This document shows positions 33,887 through 42,913 of a stretch of 64,000 bases of DNA, piece by piece. The number at the start of each line of letters is the position of its first letter. Position 1 is the first letter of the stretch. The translations under genes and the position numbers were made by a program. The notes beneath the pieces were generated by a model. The model was not told the origin of the DNA, made no database searches, and saw only the letters and a program-made list of their open reading frames with translations. The stretch covers positions 62,001 through 126,000 of the forward strand of contig NZ_ATWH01000004.1 in the NCBI RefSeq assembly GCF_000421145.1. The letters are read 5' to 3'. The DNA is from Glaciibacter superstes DSM 21135 (GTDB lineage: Bacteria; Actinomycetota; Actinomycetes; Actinomycetales; Microbacteriaceae).

Positions 33887-35317
33887 TCACTCTAGCTTCA
33901 CGGTCACCGCCTTATTGACGGTGAATGAGTGCAACTCATCGACGCTCTCCTCGCTACCGAGGCCGGAGTCTTTGACGCCACCGAACGGCATTCCTGCGAA
34001 GTGACGCGAACTGGTGTTTATCCATACGTAGCCGGCCTCAACCTGACGTGCGAGAAGGTGCGCCCGAGCCACATCCTGTGTCCAGATACTCGCCGTAAGT
34101 CCGAAGTCGCTATTATTCGCCAGCGCGATGGCCTCCTCTTCGGTGTCGAAGGGAGTAACGGAAAGTACCGGTCCGAAGATTTCTTCCTGAAAGAGCTTGG
34201 AGCTCGCGGGCACATCGGCGAATATTGTCGGCTCGACGAATGCTCCGGGTCCAGGGGTATTCCCTCCGGTAACGAGCTTGAGACCCTCCGCGCGTCCCGC
34301 CTCGATGTACGAGGCCACATTGTCGCGATGACGCAGAGTGACCATGGAACCCATTTCGGTTTCAGGATCAAGGGGGTCGCCCATGCGTACGGCCTGCGCT
34401 CCAGCCACAATGCGATCAAGCATGTCGGGGTAGAGCGACCTGTGCACGAGCAGTCGCGACGTCGAGCCGCAAGACTGTCCTGCTGTCCAGTGGAAGTTCA
34501 TCCCCGTGACTGCGCCGCGGGCGGCGGCGTCAAGGTCGGCGTCTTTCAGTACGATCAAAGGGTTCTTGCCGCCAAGCTCCAGGCTCACATTCTTGATACC
34601 TTGCTCTGCCGCGTTGCGGAGGATCGCTTGACCCGTCGGGACACTGCCGGTAAACGCGATGCGACGAATGAGTTTGTGGCCGACAAGTGCGCTGCCAACC
34701 CGTGAGCCGGGGCCGGTGAGCACTGAAAGCACACCCGGTGGGAGCACCTCGGAGAATAGCTCTGCCATACGCAGAGCGGAGAGCGGCGTCTGATCTGGAG
34801 CCTTGAGCACGACGGAGTTGCCCGCCATCAGTGGCGCCGCAATGCGTGTGGTGGCAAACATGATCGGATGGTTGTAGGGAATCAATCGCGCAACGACACC
34901 GTATGGCTCGCGAACCGTGTAATGAAGCAGTTTGGGATCACCCGCCATCGTCGTTCCGCCGAGATGCGTACCCCATTCTGCGAAGAGCTCGAGCATCTCT
35001 GCCCCAAGTTCAACGTCGCCTGTCATGGCGGTCACGGGATTGCCGCCATCCTGTGCGTCGAGACGGCCTAGCTCCTCGCGGTTTGCGCGAAGCACGGCAG
35101 CCATCTTGCGCAGTACCGCCCCGCGTTCACCAGGGAGCAGCGCCGCCCACTCGCCCTGTGCTGCGGCAGCACTTGTTACTGCAAGCTCGACGTCGTCCGG
35201 TGAGGCCGCCGGGAATTCGCCCAGCAGCTCTCCCGTCGACGGCGAGTAGGTCGGGGTCAAACTTCCGTCCGAGGCCGATACCATTTTGCCATTGATCAAC
35301 ATTTTCCAAGTGCTCAT
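33887..35317 (-). CDS. NAD(P)-dependent aldehyde dehydrogenase
   Basis: 476 residues. All family hallmarks are present: the oxyanion Asn in PYNHP, the cofactor Gly motif FTGSVPTGQ, the general-base Glu in LELGGKNP, the catalytic Cys in GQSCGSTSRL, and EEIFGPVLSV. It converts an aldehyde to a carboxylate (or an acyl-CoA in some relatives). With the alcohol dehydrogenase it would turn an imported alcohol or aldehyde into an acid. The gene is alone between the binding-protein gene and an IclR regulator, all on the minus strand. Confidence 0.93.
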   Translation of the reverse strand: MSTWKMLINGKMVSASDGSLTPTYSPSTGELLGEFPAASPDDVELAVTSAAAAQGEWAALLPGERGAVLRKMAAVLRANREELGRLDAQDGGNPVTAMTGDVELGAEMLELFAEWGTHLGGTTMAGDPKLLHYTVREPYGVVARLIPYNHPIMFATTRIAAPLMAGNSVVLKAPDQTPLSALRMAELFSEVLPPGVLSVLTGPGSRVGSALVGHKLIRRIAFTGSVPTGQAILRNAAEQGIKNVSLELGGKNPLIVLKDADLDAAARGAVTGMNFHWTAGQSCGSTSRLLVHRSLYPDMLDRIVAGAQAVRMGDPLDPETEMGSMVTLRHRDNVASYIEAGRAEGLKLVTGGNTPGPGAFVEPTIFADVPASSKLFQEEIFGPVLSVTPFDTEEEAIALANNSDFGLTASIWTQDVARAHLLARQVEAGYVWINTSSRHFAGMPFGGVKDSGLGSEESVDELHSFTVNKAVTVKLE

Positions 35318-35410
35318 GCTCCCGAAACTTAGCCTCAGTCCCCGGGGTCGCTGTGAAACCAGAGGGCATCGTTCTTCAGTGCAGAATTCCGTTGCGCACT
35401 GTCGAACGCT

Positions 35411-36226
35411 TTAGACAAAGGTGTCGAGCCGAGGTGCAAGCTCCTTCGCCTCCAACATGAGCATCGAACCGATCTGATGCAACCGGCTTCCCGAGCAGTG
35501 CGAGGATTGAAGCGCCACCGCTATCGCGCCGTGCACCCTCCCCTTCGTATCGCGAAGCGGAGCTGCGACACCCGCGATGCCGCGTTCGCTTTCGTCGAGG
35601 CTCACCGCGTAGCCGCGCCGAAGCACGGACGTAAGTTGACGACTCAACTCGAACAGATCAGTTACCGTTGCCGCATATAACGCTGGTAGCCCATGAGGAT
35701 AGAGTGCCGCGAGTTCAGCCGCGGCCAGATGCGCGAGTAGCGCACGACCCCCCGCAGTGGTGTGCGCCGGCAGCACCATGCCCTCTTTACTATCGATCCG
35801 GTCCGGGTCCTCACCCTCAATGCCGCTAAGAAAACGAACGCTGGGCCCCTGGAGCACCATCAAGTGCACTGTTTCTTTCGACTCAGCGCTGATCTTTGCG
35901 AGAGTGCCCCGCGTCACCGCGCGTAGGTCCGGCGTGTTTGGATTTTCGGGCAACGACGCGAACGAAGGCCCCAGGCGATATCGTTTGGCCGCGTCTTGCA
36001 CCGCAAAGCCGTGATAGACCAACATGGAAAGCATTCGATGCGCCGTTGAGGGTGCCACGCGCAGCTTTCGGGAGGCCTCAATAACCCCGATTCCGTTACC
36101 GAGCTGACCACCCATCACATTATTCGGGGCGTATTCGACGGCCCGGTTGCGGAGCAGGTGCAAAAGACGCAACGCATTGTCGACAGATTCAATCGGGTAC
36201 GTCACGACCTTGGGTGAATTCTGCAT
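35411..36226 (-). CDS. IclR-family transcriptional regulator
   Basis: 271 residues. The N-terminal winged helix includes IGVIEASRKLRVAPSTAHRMLSMLVYHGFAVQD. The C-terminal effector domain includes VHLMVLQGPSVRFLSGIEG and GVAAPLRDTKGRVHGAIAVAL. An insert of about 15 residues (NRAVEYAPNNVMGGQLGNGIG) before the recognition helix is unusual. It is divergent from the SRPBCC gene at 36339 and sits at the head of the aldehyde-dehydrogenase/transporter unit. IclR proteins often control aromatic catabolism, so it probably responds to an island metabolite. Confidence 0.92.
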   Translation of the reverse strand: MQNSPKVVTYPIESVDNALRLLHLLRNRAVEYAPNNVMGGQLGNGIGVIEASRKLRVAPSTAHRMLSMLVYHGFAVQDAAKRYRLGPSFASLPENPNTPDLRAVTRGTLAKISAESKETVHLMVLQGPSVRFLSGIEGEDPDRIDSKEGMVLPAHTTAGGRALLAHLAAAELAALYPHGLPALYAATVTDLFELSRQLTSVLRRGYAVSLDESERGIAGVAAPLRDTKGRVHGAIAVALQSSHCSGSRLHQIGSMLMLEAKELAPRLDTFV

Positions 36227-36338
36227 AGTAGAATCATAGGCGCGAAACTAAGTCACCACAATGACGCAGTGCATAGCCTGATTGACAAGGCATCAACAGC
36301 AGCGACCAACGAAGGTCGCCAGCCGCATCGGAGGTTTT

Positions 36339-36953
36339 ATGTCTGAAATTGAGTACACCGTGCAGATCAACGCACCCGTCGATGAGGTCTGGAGTTTCAT
36401 TGAGGACTTCCAAAACTGGGCTCGCTTCGTGATCGGCTACCAGAAGATGGAGTTAGTCAACGAGAAGCGTTCTACGTGGACGTTACGCGGCGACGTTGGA
36501 ATGCTCGCGCGCGAGGTAGACATTCAGGTCGACATCACCGAATGGATGCCGGGTGAGCGAGTCGAATTCCAACTTACCGGGCTTACAGAGCGCATTTCCG
36601 GGTCCGGCTCAATGGTCATGACCGCGGTGCAACCCGGTGAAAAGGTTATTGAGGGCAGGGTAGACGCCGACGGGAGTAGTCCATCCTGGGGCAAACGACT
36701 CCAGGCAAAGGTGGCGCGTTCCGTCATTGATCGCGCCACGACTGATGGCGGCCATGCCGAGGTCACGAACGAACCCGATGTACCCTTCGAAGGCGAGTCA
36801 TCTCGCCTAACCGGAAGACTACAGTTGCAACCGGGCGGCGCGATGGCGCCAATGCTCGATATGTTGATGGCGCCAATGCTGCAACCTGCTGCTGAAGATC
36901 TCGTACGAGGTATCCGTGGGGCATTGGAGAAGAACGGGAGCGCTATGCGCTGA
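36339..36953 (+). CDS. SRPBCC-family protein (CoxG-like)
   Basis: 204 residues from the ATG at 36339, chosen for the GGAGG just upstream. The sequence starts EIEYTVQINAPVDEVWSFIEDFQNWARF, the usual first strand and helix of START/Bet v1-like folds, with a G-x-G-x motif (ISGSGSMVMTAVQPGEKVIEG) in the sheet. The tail is hydrophobic and Met-rich (APMLDMLMAPMLQP). Relatives (CoxG) help mature or anchor molybdenum hydroxylases, but no coxLMS genes are nearby. Here it may bind a hydrophobic pathway intermediate; this is inference. Confidence 0.85.
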   Translation: MSEIEYTVQINAPVDEVWSFIEDFQNWARFVIGYQKMELVNEKRSTWTLRGDVGMLAREVDIQVDITEWMPGERVEFQLTGLTERISGSGSMVMTAVQPGEKVIEGRVDADGSSPSWGKRLQAKVARSVIDRATTDGGHAEVTNEPDVPFEGESSRLTGRLQLQPGGAMAPMLDMLMAPMLQPAAEDLVRGIRGALEKNGSAMR

Positions 36954-37044
36954 ACAGATGCTGTCTGTCGTTAACCACTGTTGCCACAGCAAGCTTGTGC
37001 CATGCTTTATCTCAATCACATCACGCTAGTACTCAGGAGTTCTC

Positions 37045-37827
37045 TTGACAGTTGCTGCTGAGACACCATCGGATCAGGGCTATCCCATTAGTTCGGTCGA
37101 CAATGCGCTGCGTCTCCTCGAGCTGTTTGCACAAGGTACGCCGAGTATCCGGGTTGCCGAGGCCAGTCGGATACTCGGTGTCGCGCGCTCCACAGCTCAC
37201 CGGCTGCTCCAGGTATTAGCCGTTCGAGAATTTGTCCGGCAAGATCCAGACAGCCGCGTGTATCTCATTGGGCCAGCCCTCATCCGGTTGTCCATCGCTG
37301 TATCACGCGGATTAGATCTCGCCACGGTCGCGCGCCCCATCATGAGCGATCTCGTCGAGACAACGGGCGAAACAGTCCACCTCGTGGTGCTGCACGGCGC
37401 CGACGCCTTTTTTCTCGAATCGATTGAAACATCAAAGGGCCTTCGAGTCGGCGGCCGCGCGGGACAACTGCTGCCCGCTTATGCCACCGCAAGCGGGCGT
37501 GTATTGCTCGCAGAGTTCAGTGCAGACGAATTGCACCACCTGTTGCAGAGTCCAACGCTACCTCGGTTGACGCCCCACACGGTTGGGCAACGATCAAAGC
37601 TTGAAAGCATACTCGCAGACACCCGCCAGCGCGGATATGCGACCTCATATGGGGAGAGCGAGGAGGACGTGTCGTCTGTTGCTGTCCCGGTGCGACGGCA
37701 CGACGATAGCGTTATTGCTGCGTTGGCAGTCGGAGCACCCCCCTCTCGTCTTTCCGACGATGACGCGCCAGCCATCGCGAAAGCGCTGCAGGCCGCGGCC
37801 CGTCAAATCAGTGATCGTCTCCCCTGA
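37045..37827 (+). CDS. IclR-family transcriptional regulator (second in island)
   Basis: 260 residues starting at a TTG with CAGGAG 8 bp upstream. The winged helix is IRVAEASRILGVARSTAHRLLQVLAVREFVRQD. The effector domain contains ETVHLVVLHGADAFFLESIETSKGLRVGGRAGQLLPAYATASGRVLLA. It has no insert before the recognition helix, unlike the IclR at 35411, so the two are distinct. It follows the SRPBCC gene on the same strand after 91 bp, and a strong terminator ends the unit. Confidence 0.92.
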   Translation: MTVAAETPSDQGYPISSVDNALRLLELFAQGTPSIRVAEASRILGVARSTAHRLLQVLAVREFVRQDPDSRVYLIGPALIRLSIAVSRGLDLATVARPIMSDLVETTGETVHLVVLHGADAFFLESIETSKGLRVGGRAGQLLPAYATASGRVLLAEFSADELHHLLQSPTLPRLTPHTVGQRSKLESILADTRQRGYATSYGESEEDVSSVAVPVRRHDDSVIAALAVGAPPSRLSDDDAPAIAKALQAAARQISDRLP

Positions 37828-37868
37828 GCAACATCACTCGGTGCAGGGTTACGCTGCATTCTTATTCA

Positions 37869-37909
37869 CCCCGCTGAAGACGCCTCGCGGCATCTTCAGC
37901 GGGGCGCTT
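37869..37909. terminator. Bidirectional terminator between the IclR and MFS genes
   Basis: A 12-bp stem (CCCCGCTGAAGA, 37869-37880, with 37893-37904) encloses a smaller GCC-TCGC-GGC stem and is followed by CGCTTTT on the plus strand. It separates convergent genes and can end transcripts from both sides. Confidence 0.85.
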
Positions 37910-37922
37910 TTCGAGCCGCGCG

Positions 37923-39299
37923 CTAACCCCTACTCTGCACGTGGGTCCTTGGGATGAAGAATCCGATCACGGTGCAGACAGTTGCGGCGACTAAGCCCAA
38001 GATGAAGATAAGAGAGAACGACGCGACGATATCGTCGCCAGCGGAAGCAGCGATGATGGCCCCAGCCACGACCGAAGCGGCGGTGGTACCAAAGGACCGC
38101 ATGAGCGTATTCACTCCGTTTGCGGATCCGATCTCGTTCTTCGGAACCGCGCCCATGATGAGTGCGGGCATCGCCGCATAACCGAGTCCGACACCCGCCC
38201 CAATCACGATGTTCGCGACCACAATCGTCCACACCTGTAATGGCATGAAGAGACACACGAGATAGGCGGCAGTAATCACCATTGCTCCGGCGATCAATAA
38301 GGGTCTTGGCCCCGCGGTGCGCCCGACTCGCCCCGCGATCGGCGACATAACGAGCATCGCAAGACCGGCGGGGACCAGCACCAAACTAGCGGAGAGCAAA
38401 TCTAGGCCGAGGCCGCCCACCACTCCCGGAAGCTGTAGGAGCTGCGGAAACGCGACGCTTGATGCAAATAAGGCGAAACCCATCGCGACAGATGCCAGGT
38501 TCGTGGTCAATACCGTCCTACGGACGCTCACTCGTAGATCGACGAGCGGGTCGTCGATACGCAGCTCGTGCCCTGCCCAGGCGACGAGCACGATGAGGCC
38601 ACCGATTAGACAGCCGAGCACCCCCGCAGAGTTCCAGCCCCAGACATTGCCTTGAGACACGGCAAGTAGAATTCCGCTGAGACCCACCGTAAGGCCAATT
38701 ACACCAACGACATCAATGCGGCCCCGTTGCGAAACTCCACCGTCCGGCACCACCAAGTACACCAGGACAAAGTTAATCAGCGCAAGAGCCGCAGCGACGA
38801 GAAAGAGCACGTGCCAATCGGCGTTTTGTACCACCACTGCGCTGACCGGAAGACCAATGGCTGCACCGACGCCGAGCGTCGCGGAAACCAAGGCGATAGC
38901 GGTCCCGAGTCGCCTGGTGTCAACCACGTCACCCAGCAGCGAGATACCAAGTGGAATGATGCCCATGCCAAGTCCTTGAAGAGCGCGACCCAAGATCATC
39001 GTGCCCAAACCGGGGGCAAGTGCGCAGACAAGGGAACCCAGGAAAAGCACGCCAAGCAGAACGAGTGCAACCGCACGTTTCCCATACATATCGCCGAGCT
39101 TGCCGGAGATGGGAACCGAAATAGCAGAAGAAAGGAGCGTGACCGTGATCACCCAGGCCGTTGCCGATGGACTCGCCCCGAGCAGACGCGGCAGCTCCCC
39201 CTGGATCGGCATGAGAATGGTCTGCATGAATGATGCGCCCATGCCGGCGGATGAGAGCGCGCCAACCGCAAGGTATTGCCGAGCTCGGCTATATAACAA
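37923..39299 (-). CDS. MFS transporter, DHA2-like (13-14 TM)
   Basis: 458 residues with about 13-14 hydrophobic segments, motif A as GKLGDMYGKRAVA, and LGRALQGLGMGIIPLG before the motif-C region. It resembles drug/H+ antiporters of the DHA2 type but lacks a long tail. In the island it may export a toxic intermediate or import an organic acid; sequence alone does not decide direction. It lies 8 bp downstream of the decarboxylase-like gene and is probably part of the unit SDR - decarboxylase - MFS. Confidence 0.88.
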   Translation of the reverse strand: MLYSRARQYLAVGALSSAGMGASFMQTILMPIQGELPRLLGASPSATAWVITVTLLSSAISVPISGKLGDMYGKRAVALVLLGVLFLGSLVCALAPGLGTMILGRALQGLGMGIIPLGISLLGDVVDTRRLGTAIALVSATLGVGAAIGLPVSAVVVQNADWHVLFLVAAALALINFVLVYLVVPDGGVSQRGRIDVVGVIGLTVGLSGILLAVSQGNVWGWNSAGVLGCLIGGLIVLVAWAGHELRIDDPLVDLRVSVRRTVLTTNLASVAMGFALFASSVAFPQLLQLPGVVGGLGLDLLSASLVLVPAGLAMLVMSPIAGRVGRTAGPRPLLIAGAMVITAAYLVCLFMPLQVWTIVVANIVIGAGVGLGYAAMPALIMGAVPKNEIGSANGVNTLMRSFGTTAASVVAGAIIAASAGDDIVASFSLIFILGLVAATVCTVIGFFIPRTHVQSRG

Positions 39300-39307
39300 A
39301 GCGCTGC

Positions 39308-40324
39308 TCAGATGCGGAAGCTCTCGAGCACCGAGCTCGGGAACAGGTCCTCGACCTTGAGTAGCTCCTTGGTCAGGCGCTGCTCATGGGCATAGGTCAT
39401 GAAAGCTTCGAGCGTCTTGAGATTCGCGTCCACACCATAGGGCCATAGATCCGGCCCCAATACTTTGGTAGCCGCCCGGGCAGTCGTTGGACCCCACGGC
39501 ACCGGAATGTGCGGCGCTGTGCCACTGAGCATGCGCTTAACGCTACGATCCTTCGCTTCAGTGAAGGCGGTGACCAGGTTCGGGGCGAGCCAGGGATATC
39601 TGTCGAAAATGTCCTTGCGCATGACGAGTAGGTGCATAATCGGGAAAATGCCGGTGCGTCGGTAGTAGTCTTCCTCAACAGCGCGGACGTCCGAAAACAG
39701 CTGGACGATGCGACCAGACCCATCCTCGGCGGCCTCGGGCGCGTGCGGAACGACCATCGCGTCGAGATCTCCGTCCAACATAAGTTGATTAAGAGAGCGC
39801 TCTCGTTCGGCGCGAACGCTCACGCCATCTGGCAATCCAACCGGTAGCGTCTCAATACGACCAGGCTCGTTGATTCCGCCCTGAACCCAATCAATGCCGG
39901 TGAGATCAATCCCGAATTCGCTCTGCAACAGCGCACGCTGATAAACGGTCGCCGTCACGGTCCACTCGGGAAACCCAATCCGCGCACCAACTAGGGCCGA
40001 TGGATTGTCTACCGGACCATCCGCCCGCACGTAGATGCCGGAGTGCCGGAACGACCTGGAGGGAAAGACTGGCAAGCCCACCACGGAATCGTCCCCCGCA
40101 CCGCGCAACGAACAGTACTTCGCCAGCGAGAGTTCGGTGATTTCCCATTCTCGGAACTTCGTGAAGCGGAAGAATATCTCCTCCACTTCGTGATGCACCG
40201 TTCGCAAACGTACGCCATTCACCGGCACGACACCGGAGGAGATGTCACGTACCTGATCCGATTCGTTGATTGCCAGGGTCAGTTCAACACGCTCGTCAGC
40301 GCCACCCGAGTATCCAGTGCTCAT
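39308..40324 (-). CDS. 4,5-dihydroxyphthalate decarboxylase-like protein
   Basis: 338 residues. The sequence LPVFPSRSFRHSGIYVR, followed by LVGARIGFPEWTVTATVYQRALL and WVQGGINEPGR, matches proteins annotated as 4,5-dihydroxyphthalate decarboxylase (Pht5 type), a fold related to periplasmic binding proteins. There is no signal peptide, so it is cytosolic. True members remove CO2 from 4,5-dihydroxyphthalate to give protocatechuate. No phthalate dioxygenase genes are here, so the substrate may be another beta-keto or hydroxylated ring acid. Its start overlaps the SDR gene stop by 4 bp. Confidence 0.75.
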   Translation of the reverse strand: MSTGYSGGADERVELTLAINESDQVRDISSGVVPVNGVRLRTVHHEVEEIFFRFTKFREWEITELSLAKYCSLRGAGDDSVVGLPVFPSRSFRHSGIYVRADGPVDNPSALVGARIGFPEWTVTATVYQRALLQSEFGIDLTGIDWVQGGINEPGRIETLPVGLPDGVSVRAERERSLNQLMLDGDLDAMVVPHAPEAAEDGSGRIVQLFSDVRAVEEDYYRRTGIFPIMHLLVMRKDIFDRYPWLAPNLVTAFTEAKDRSVKRMLSGTAPHIPVPWGPTTARAATKVLGPDLWPYGVDANLKTLEAFMTYAHEQRLTKELLKVEDLFPSSVLESFRI

Positions 40325-41103
40325 AGGAAATTCGACCCGCCATCTACTACCATCGTCTGTCCCGTAATAGCGCTCGCCGCCGAAGAGGCCAGAAACACCG
40401 CCGCGCCGACGATGTCCCCTGGCACCAAACGGCGTTTGATCGATTGACCGCCAACAATTTGCTCGACCGCCTCTGGACGCGCGGAGTCTCGCGCGATGCC
40501 AGTGTCCACGGAGCCCGGCATGATCACATTCACGGTGACACCGTCGGGGCCGAGCTCACGAGCGAGCGAACGCGTGAGTCCCACGAGGCCGGCCTTCGAC
40601 GCGACGTAGTGCAGATAGTTGGGCCGTCCGCTGAGCACGGTCGCGGACGAAATATTGATGATCGTGCCCGAACCCTGCGCTCGCATATGTGCTGCTACTG
40701 CCTTTGTGCAGAGAAAAGTTCCCGTGAGATTGACATCGATGACCTTGCGCCACTCCGACGCAGATATTTCGTCGAATGGCTTCATCGTGAGTGTGGAGAA
40801 GATTGCAGCACTGTTGAGCAGAACATCCAGGCGGCCGAAGGCGCCGAGAGCCACCTTGACCGCGGTCTCGACGGCTTCTTCATCCGCCACATCGACCCCG
40901 ATGCCTATCGCCCGACCACCCACCGCAATAATTTCATCGGCAACAGCTTGAGCCTGACGCTCATCGAGGTCCGCGACCGCAACTGCCGCGCCGGCCGAGG
41001 CGAATCTCAGTGCAAACTCACGCCCGATCCCTTGACCACTACCCGTAATAAAGCTGGCCTTGCCCAATAGCGGTTGCTCAGTTGATGTGGTCTCCACACT
41101 CAT
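40321..41103 (-). CDS. Short-chain dehydrogenase/reductase
   Basis: 260 residues from the ATG at 41103 (AGGA upstream); a TTG 30 bp earlier is disfavoured. It has the cofactor motif TGSGQGIG, an NSAA motif (LLNSAAIF) in place of NNAG, the catalytic Ser in NISSATVLSG, and Y-x-x-x-K as YVASKAG. Asp in VADLD at the end of strand 2 indicates NAD(H) preference. It is translationally coupled to the decarboxylase-like gene, hinting that it makes or removes the keto group that the decarboxylase needs. It is divergent from the flavin oxidoreductase at 41266 across a strong inverted repeat. Confidence 0.92.
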   Translation of the reverse strand: MSVETTSTEQPLLGKASFITGSGQGIGREFALRFASAGAAVAVADLDERQAQAVADEIIAVGGRAIGIGVDVADEEAVETAVKVALGAFGRLDVLLNSAAIFSTLTMKPFDEISASEWRKVIDVNLTGTFLCTKAVAAHMRAQGSGTIINISSATVLSGRPNYLHYVASKAGLVGLTRSLARELGPDGVTVNVIMPGSVDTGIARDSARPEAVEQIVGGQSIKRRLVPGDIVGAAVFLASSAASAITGQTMVVDGGSNFL

Positions 41104-41182
41104 CCCCGTTCCTAATTCTCCTCGAAGAGTCAACCGTCTATTTCAGAAAGCCTTGACTCCGCTGCGTCGTGGAAATAGCATC

Positions 41183-41231
41183 TCATATGTTCGACGTTGC
41201 GGGCTAGCATTCTGCATACCCGAACATATGA
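41183..41231. promoter_or_regulatory. Divergent promoter with 11-bp inverted repeat
   Basis: The arms TCATATGTTCG (41183-41193) and CGAACATATGA (41221-41231) are a perfect inverted pair 27 bp apart in the region between the two divergent transcription units. Arm centres about 38 bp apart could hold a tetrameric regulator such as an IclR protein. A strong AAAGGAGGG ribosome-binding site for the plus-strand gene follows. Confidence 0.7.
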
Positions 41232-41265
41232 ATATCAGTCGAACTCAAAGGAGGGCTTAAACACG

Positions 41266-42882
41266 ATGTCGGAGAGTTATGACGGAGTCATCATTGGAGC
41301 GGGCCAGCACGGCTTGATCCTTGGCACCTACCTAGCGAAGCTCGGTCTAAAAATTGCGGTACTCGAACGGCGGCTGCAGTTTGGCGGTGGTCTGAGCACC
41401 ATCGAGCCGGGCCCCCCTGGTTTCTACCAAAACCCGCATTCGATCAACCATTTCAACATCACAAACGCCCCATGGTTCAAAGATCTGGGACTCTCGGCGA
41501 CGGTGAACTACGTCACGCCGCAGTACGAGTTCGCCCAGCCGCACCTTGACGGCTCTTCATTGGTGATCTCCCGCAGTCTTGAAGAAACGGTCGCTTCGAT
41601 TGCGCAGTTCTCGAAGAAGGATGCGGAGACGTTCCGTGACTGGAACAGTCGCTCCGAGAAGATCAGTAACGCCATATTTCTCGCCGAGCGTTATTCGGAA
41701 CCGCTCTCCGAGTTGGAACGTGAAGAACTACTCAGCAAGAGCGCGATCGGCCGAGACTTCCTCGAAATTATCGAGCACCAGCCGCTCGATCTGATCAAGG
41801 AAATGTTTGAGCACGAGAAGGTTCAGCTGCTCATGCTGTTCAAGCTCTCCCTGTTCGGTACCGTGCTCTACGACAGCGTCACGGAGAAAAGCCCAATGGG
41901 TGCTGCCGTGCGCGCCTTCGATCTTTCCGCAGGCTACCAAGTTTGCGTGGGGGGTAGTTGGAACTTGGCTCGTGGCCTCCACGAAGCCTTCATCCGTGCT
42001 GGCGGTACGTACATCAACAAAGCCGAGGTCTCGAAAATTGTCGTCGATGGAGACAAGGCCACCGGTGTCGTGCTCAGTGATGGTCGCGAGATCGGCGCTC
42101 GTCAATTCGTTGCGAGCTGCATCGACGTGCCGCAGACTTTCAATAAGCTCGTCGGTCGAGACCAGATGTCTACCGAATACCTCACTAAGGTAGACAATTT
42201 CAAGCAAACGGCATGGGGCCTTTTCGGTATTCACCTCGCACTCAACGAGGCACCCCGCTACATCGGCTCAGACTTCAACCCCAACATTAACCACGCCTTG
42301 AAGTACAACGTCGGCGCAGAGACGATGGAGGACCTCTTCGGCCTGCATGCTCAAGTGGCAGAAGGTCGCGTACCCGATCTGGTCTCGTTTGGCACCGGAC
42401 ACATTACCCAATTCGATCCATCTCAAGCGCCGGAGGGGAAGTCCACGGCCTACGCCTGGTACGCGGTTCCCTACGCCCCCGACGGAGACCCGAAGAGCAT
42501 CATGTCGAGGAAGGACGAGATCACAACCAAGGTGATGGATGTCTGGCGGCAATACGCCCCCAACCTGACAGAAGACAACATCATCGATTCCTGGGCGTAC
42601 ACGCCCTACGAATACACGGAAGAGTTCCCCGAGATGGTCAACGGTGACATCTTTATCGGCTCGTTCGCTGGTGAGCAGAGCATGTGGAACCACTTTGGAT
42701 ACCGCACACCGATTAGCAACCTCTACATGGCGGGATCACCCACCCACCCGGGCGGAGCAATCTCTGGCGGTGCCGGCTACATCGTTTCACAAATCATCGC
42801 GGATGACCTTGGGCTGACCCCCTGGTGGGACCCGATCGATGTTCGCGAAGCAATGAAGAACGCTGCTGAGCAGGCTCCCTGA
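41266..42882 (+). CDS. FAD-dependent oxidoreductase, phytoene-desaturase (CrtI)-like
   Basis: 538 residues from the ATG at 41266 (AAAGGAGGG upstream). The N-terminal FAD motif is GVIIGAGQHGLILGTYLAKLGLKIAVLERR, then FGGGLSTIEPGPPGF. The C-terminal FAD motif is NLYMAGSPTHPGGAISGGAGY. It belongs to the amine-oxidase/CrtI superfamily, whose members desaturate or isomerise C-C bonds. Carotenoid genes are absent, so it more probably desaturates an alicyclic or unsaturated island substrate. The following SDR gene (31-bp gap) is probably co-transcribed. Confidence 0.88.
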   Translation: MSESYDGVIIGAGQHGLILGTYLAKLGLKIAVLERRLQFGGGLSTIEPGPPGFYQNPHSINHFNITNAPWFKDLGLSATVNYVTPQYEFAQPHLDGSSLVISRSLEETVASIAQFSKKDAETFRDWNSRSEKISNAIFLAERYSEPLSELEREELLSKSAIGRDFLEIIEHQPLDLIKEMFEHEKVQLLMLFKLSLFGTVLYDSVTEKSPMGAAVRAFDLSAGYQVCVGGSWNLARGLHEAFIRAGGTYINKAEVSKIVVDGDKATGVVLSDGREIGARQFVASCIDVPQTFNKLVGRDQMSTEYLTKVDNFKQTAWGLFGIHLALNEAPRYIGSDFNPNINHALKYNVGAETMEDLFGLHAQVAEGRVPDLVSFGTGHITQFDPSQAPEGKSTAYAWYAVPYAPDGDPKSIMSRKDEITTKVMDVWRQYAPNLTEDNIIDSWAYTPYEYTEEFPEMVNGDIFIGSFAGEQSMWNHFGYRTPISNLYMAGSPTHPGGAISGGAGYIVSQIIADDLGLTPWWDPIDVREAMKNAAEQAP

Positions 42883-42913
42883 CCGCACGCCCAACATTAA
42901 GAAAAGGATCTTC

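Noticed and set aside
36339-36953. Part of a CO dehydrogenase (cox) operon
   Set aside because: Only the CoxG-like SRPBCC protein is present; coxL, coxM and coxS are absent.
41266-42882. Carotenoid biosynthesis desaturase
   Set aside because: Only the general CrtI/amine-oxidase fold is shared; no crtB, crtE or other carotenoid gene is nearby and the context is catabolic.
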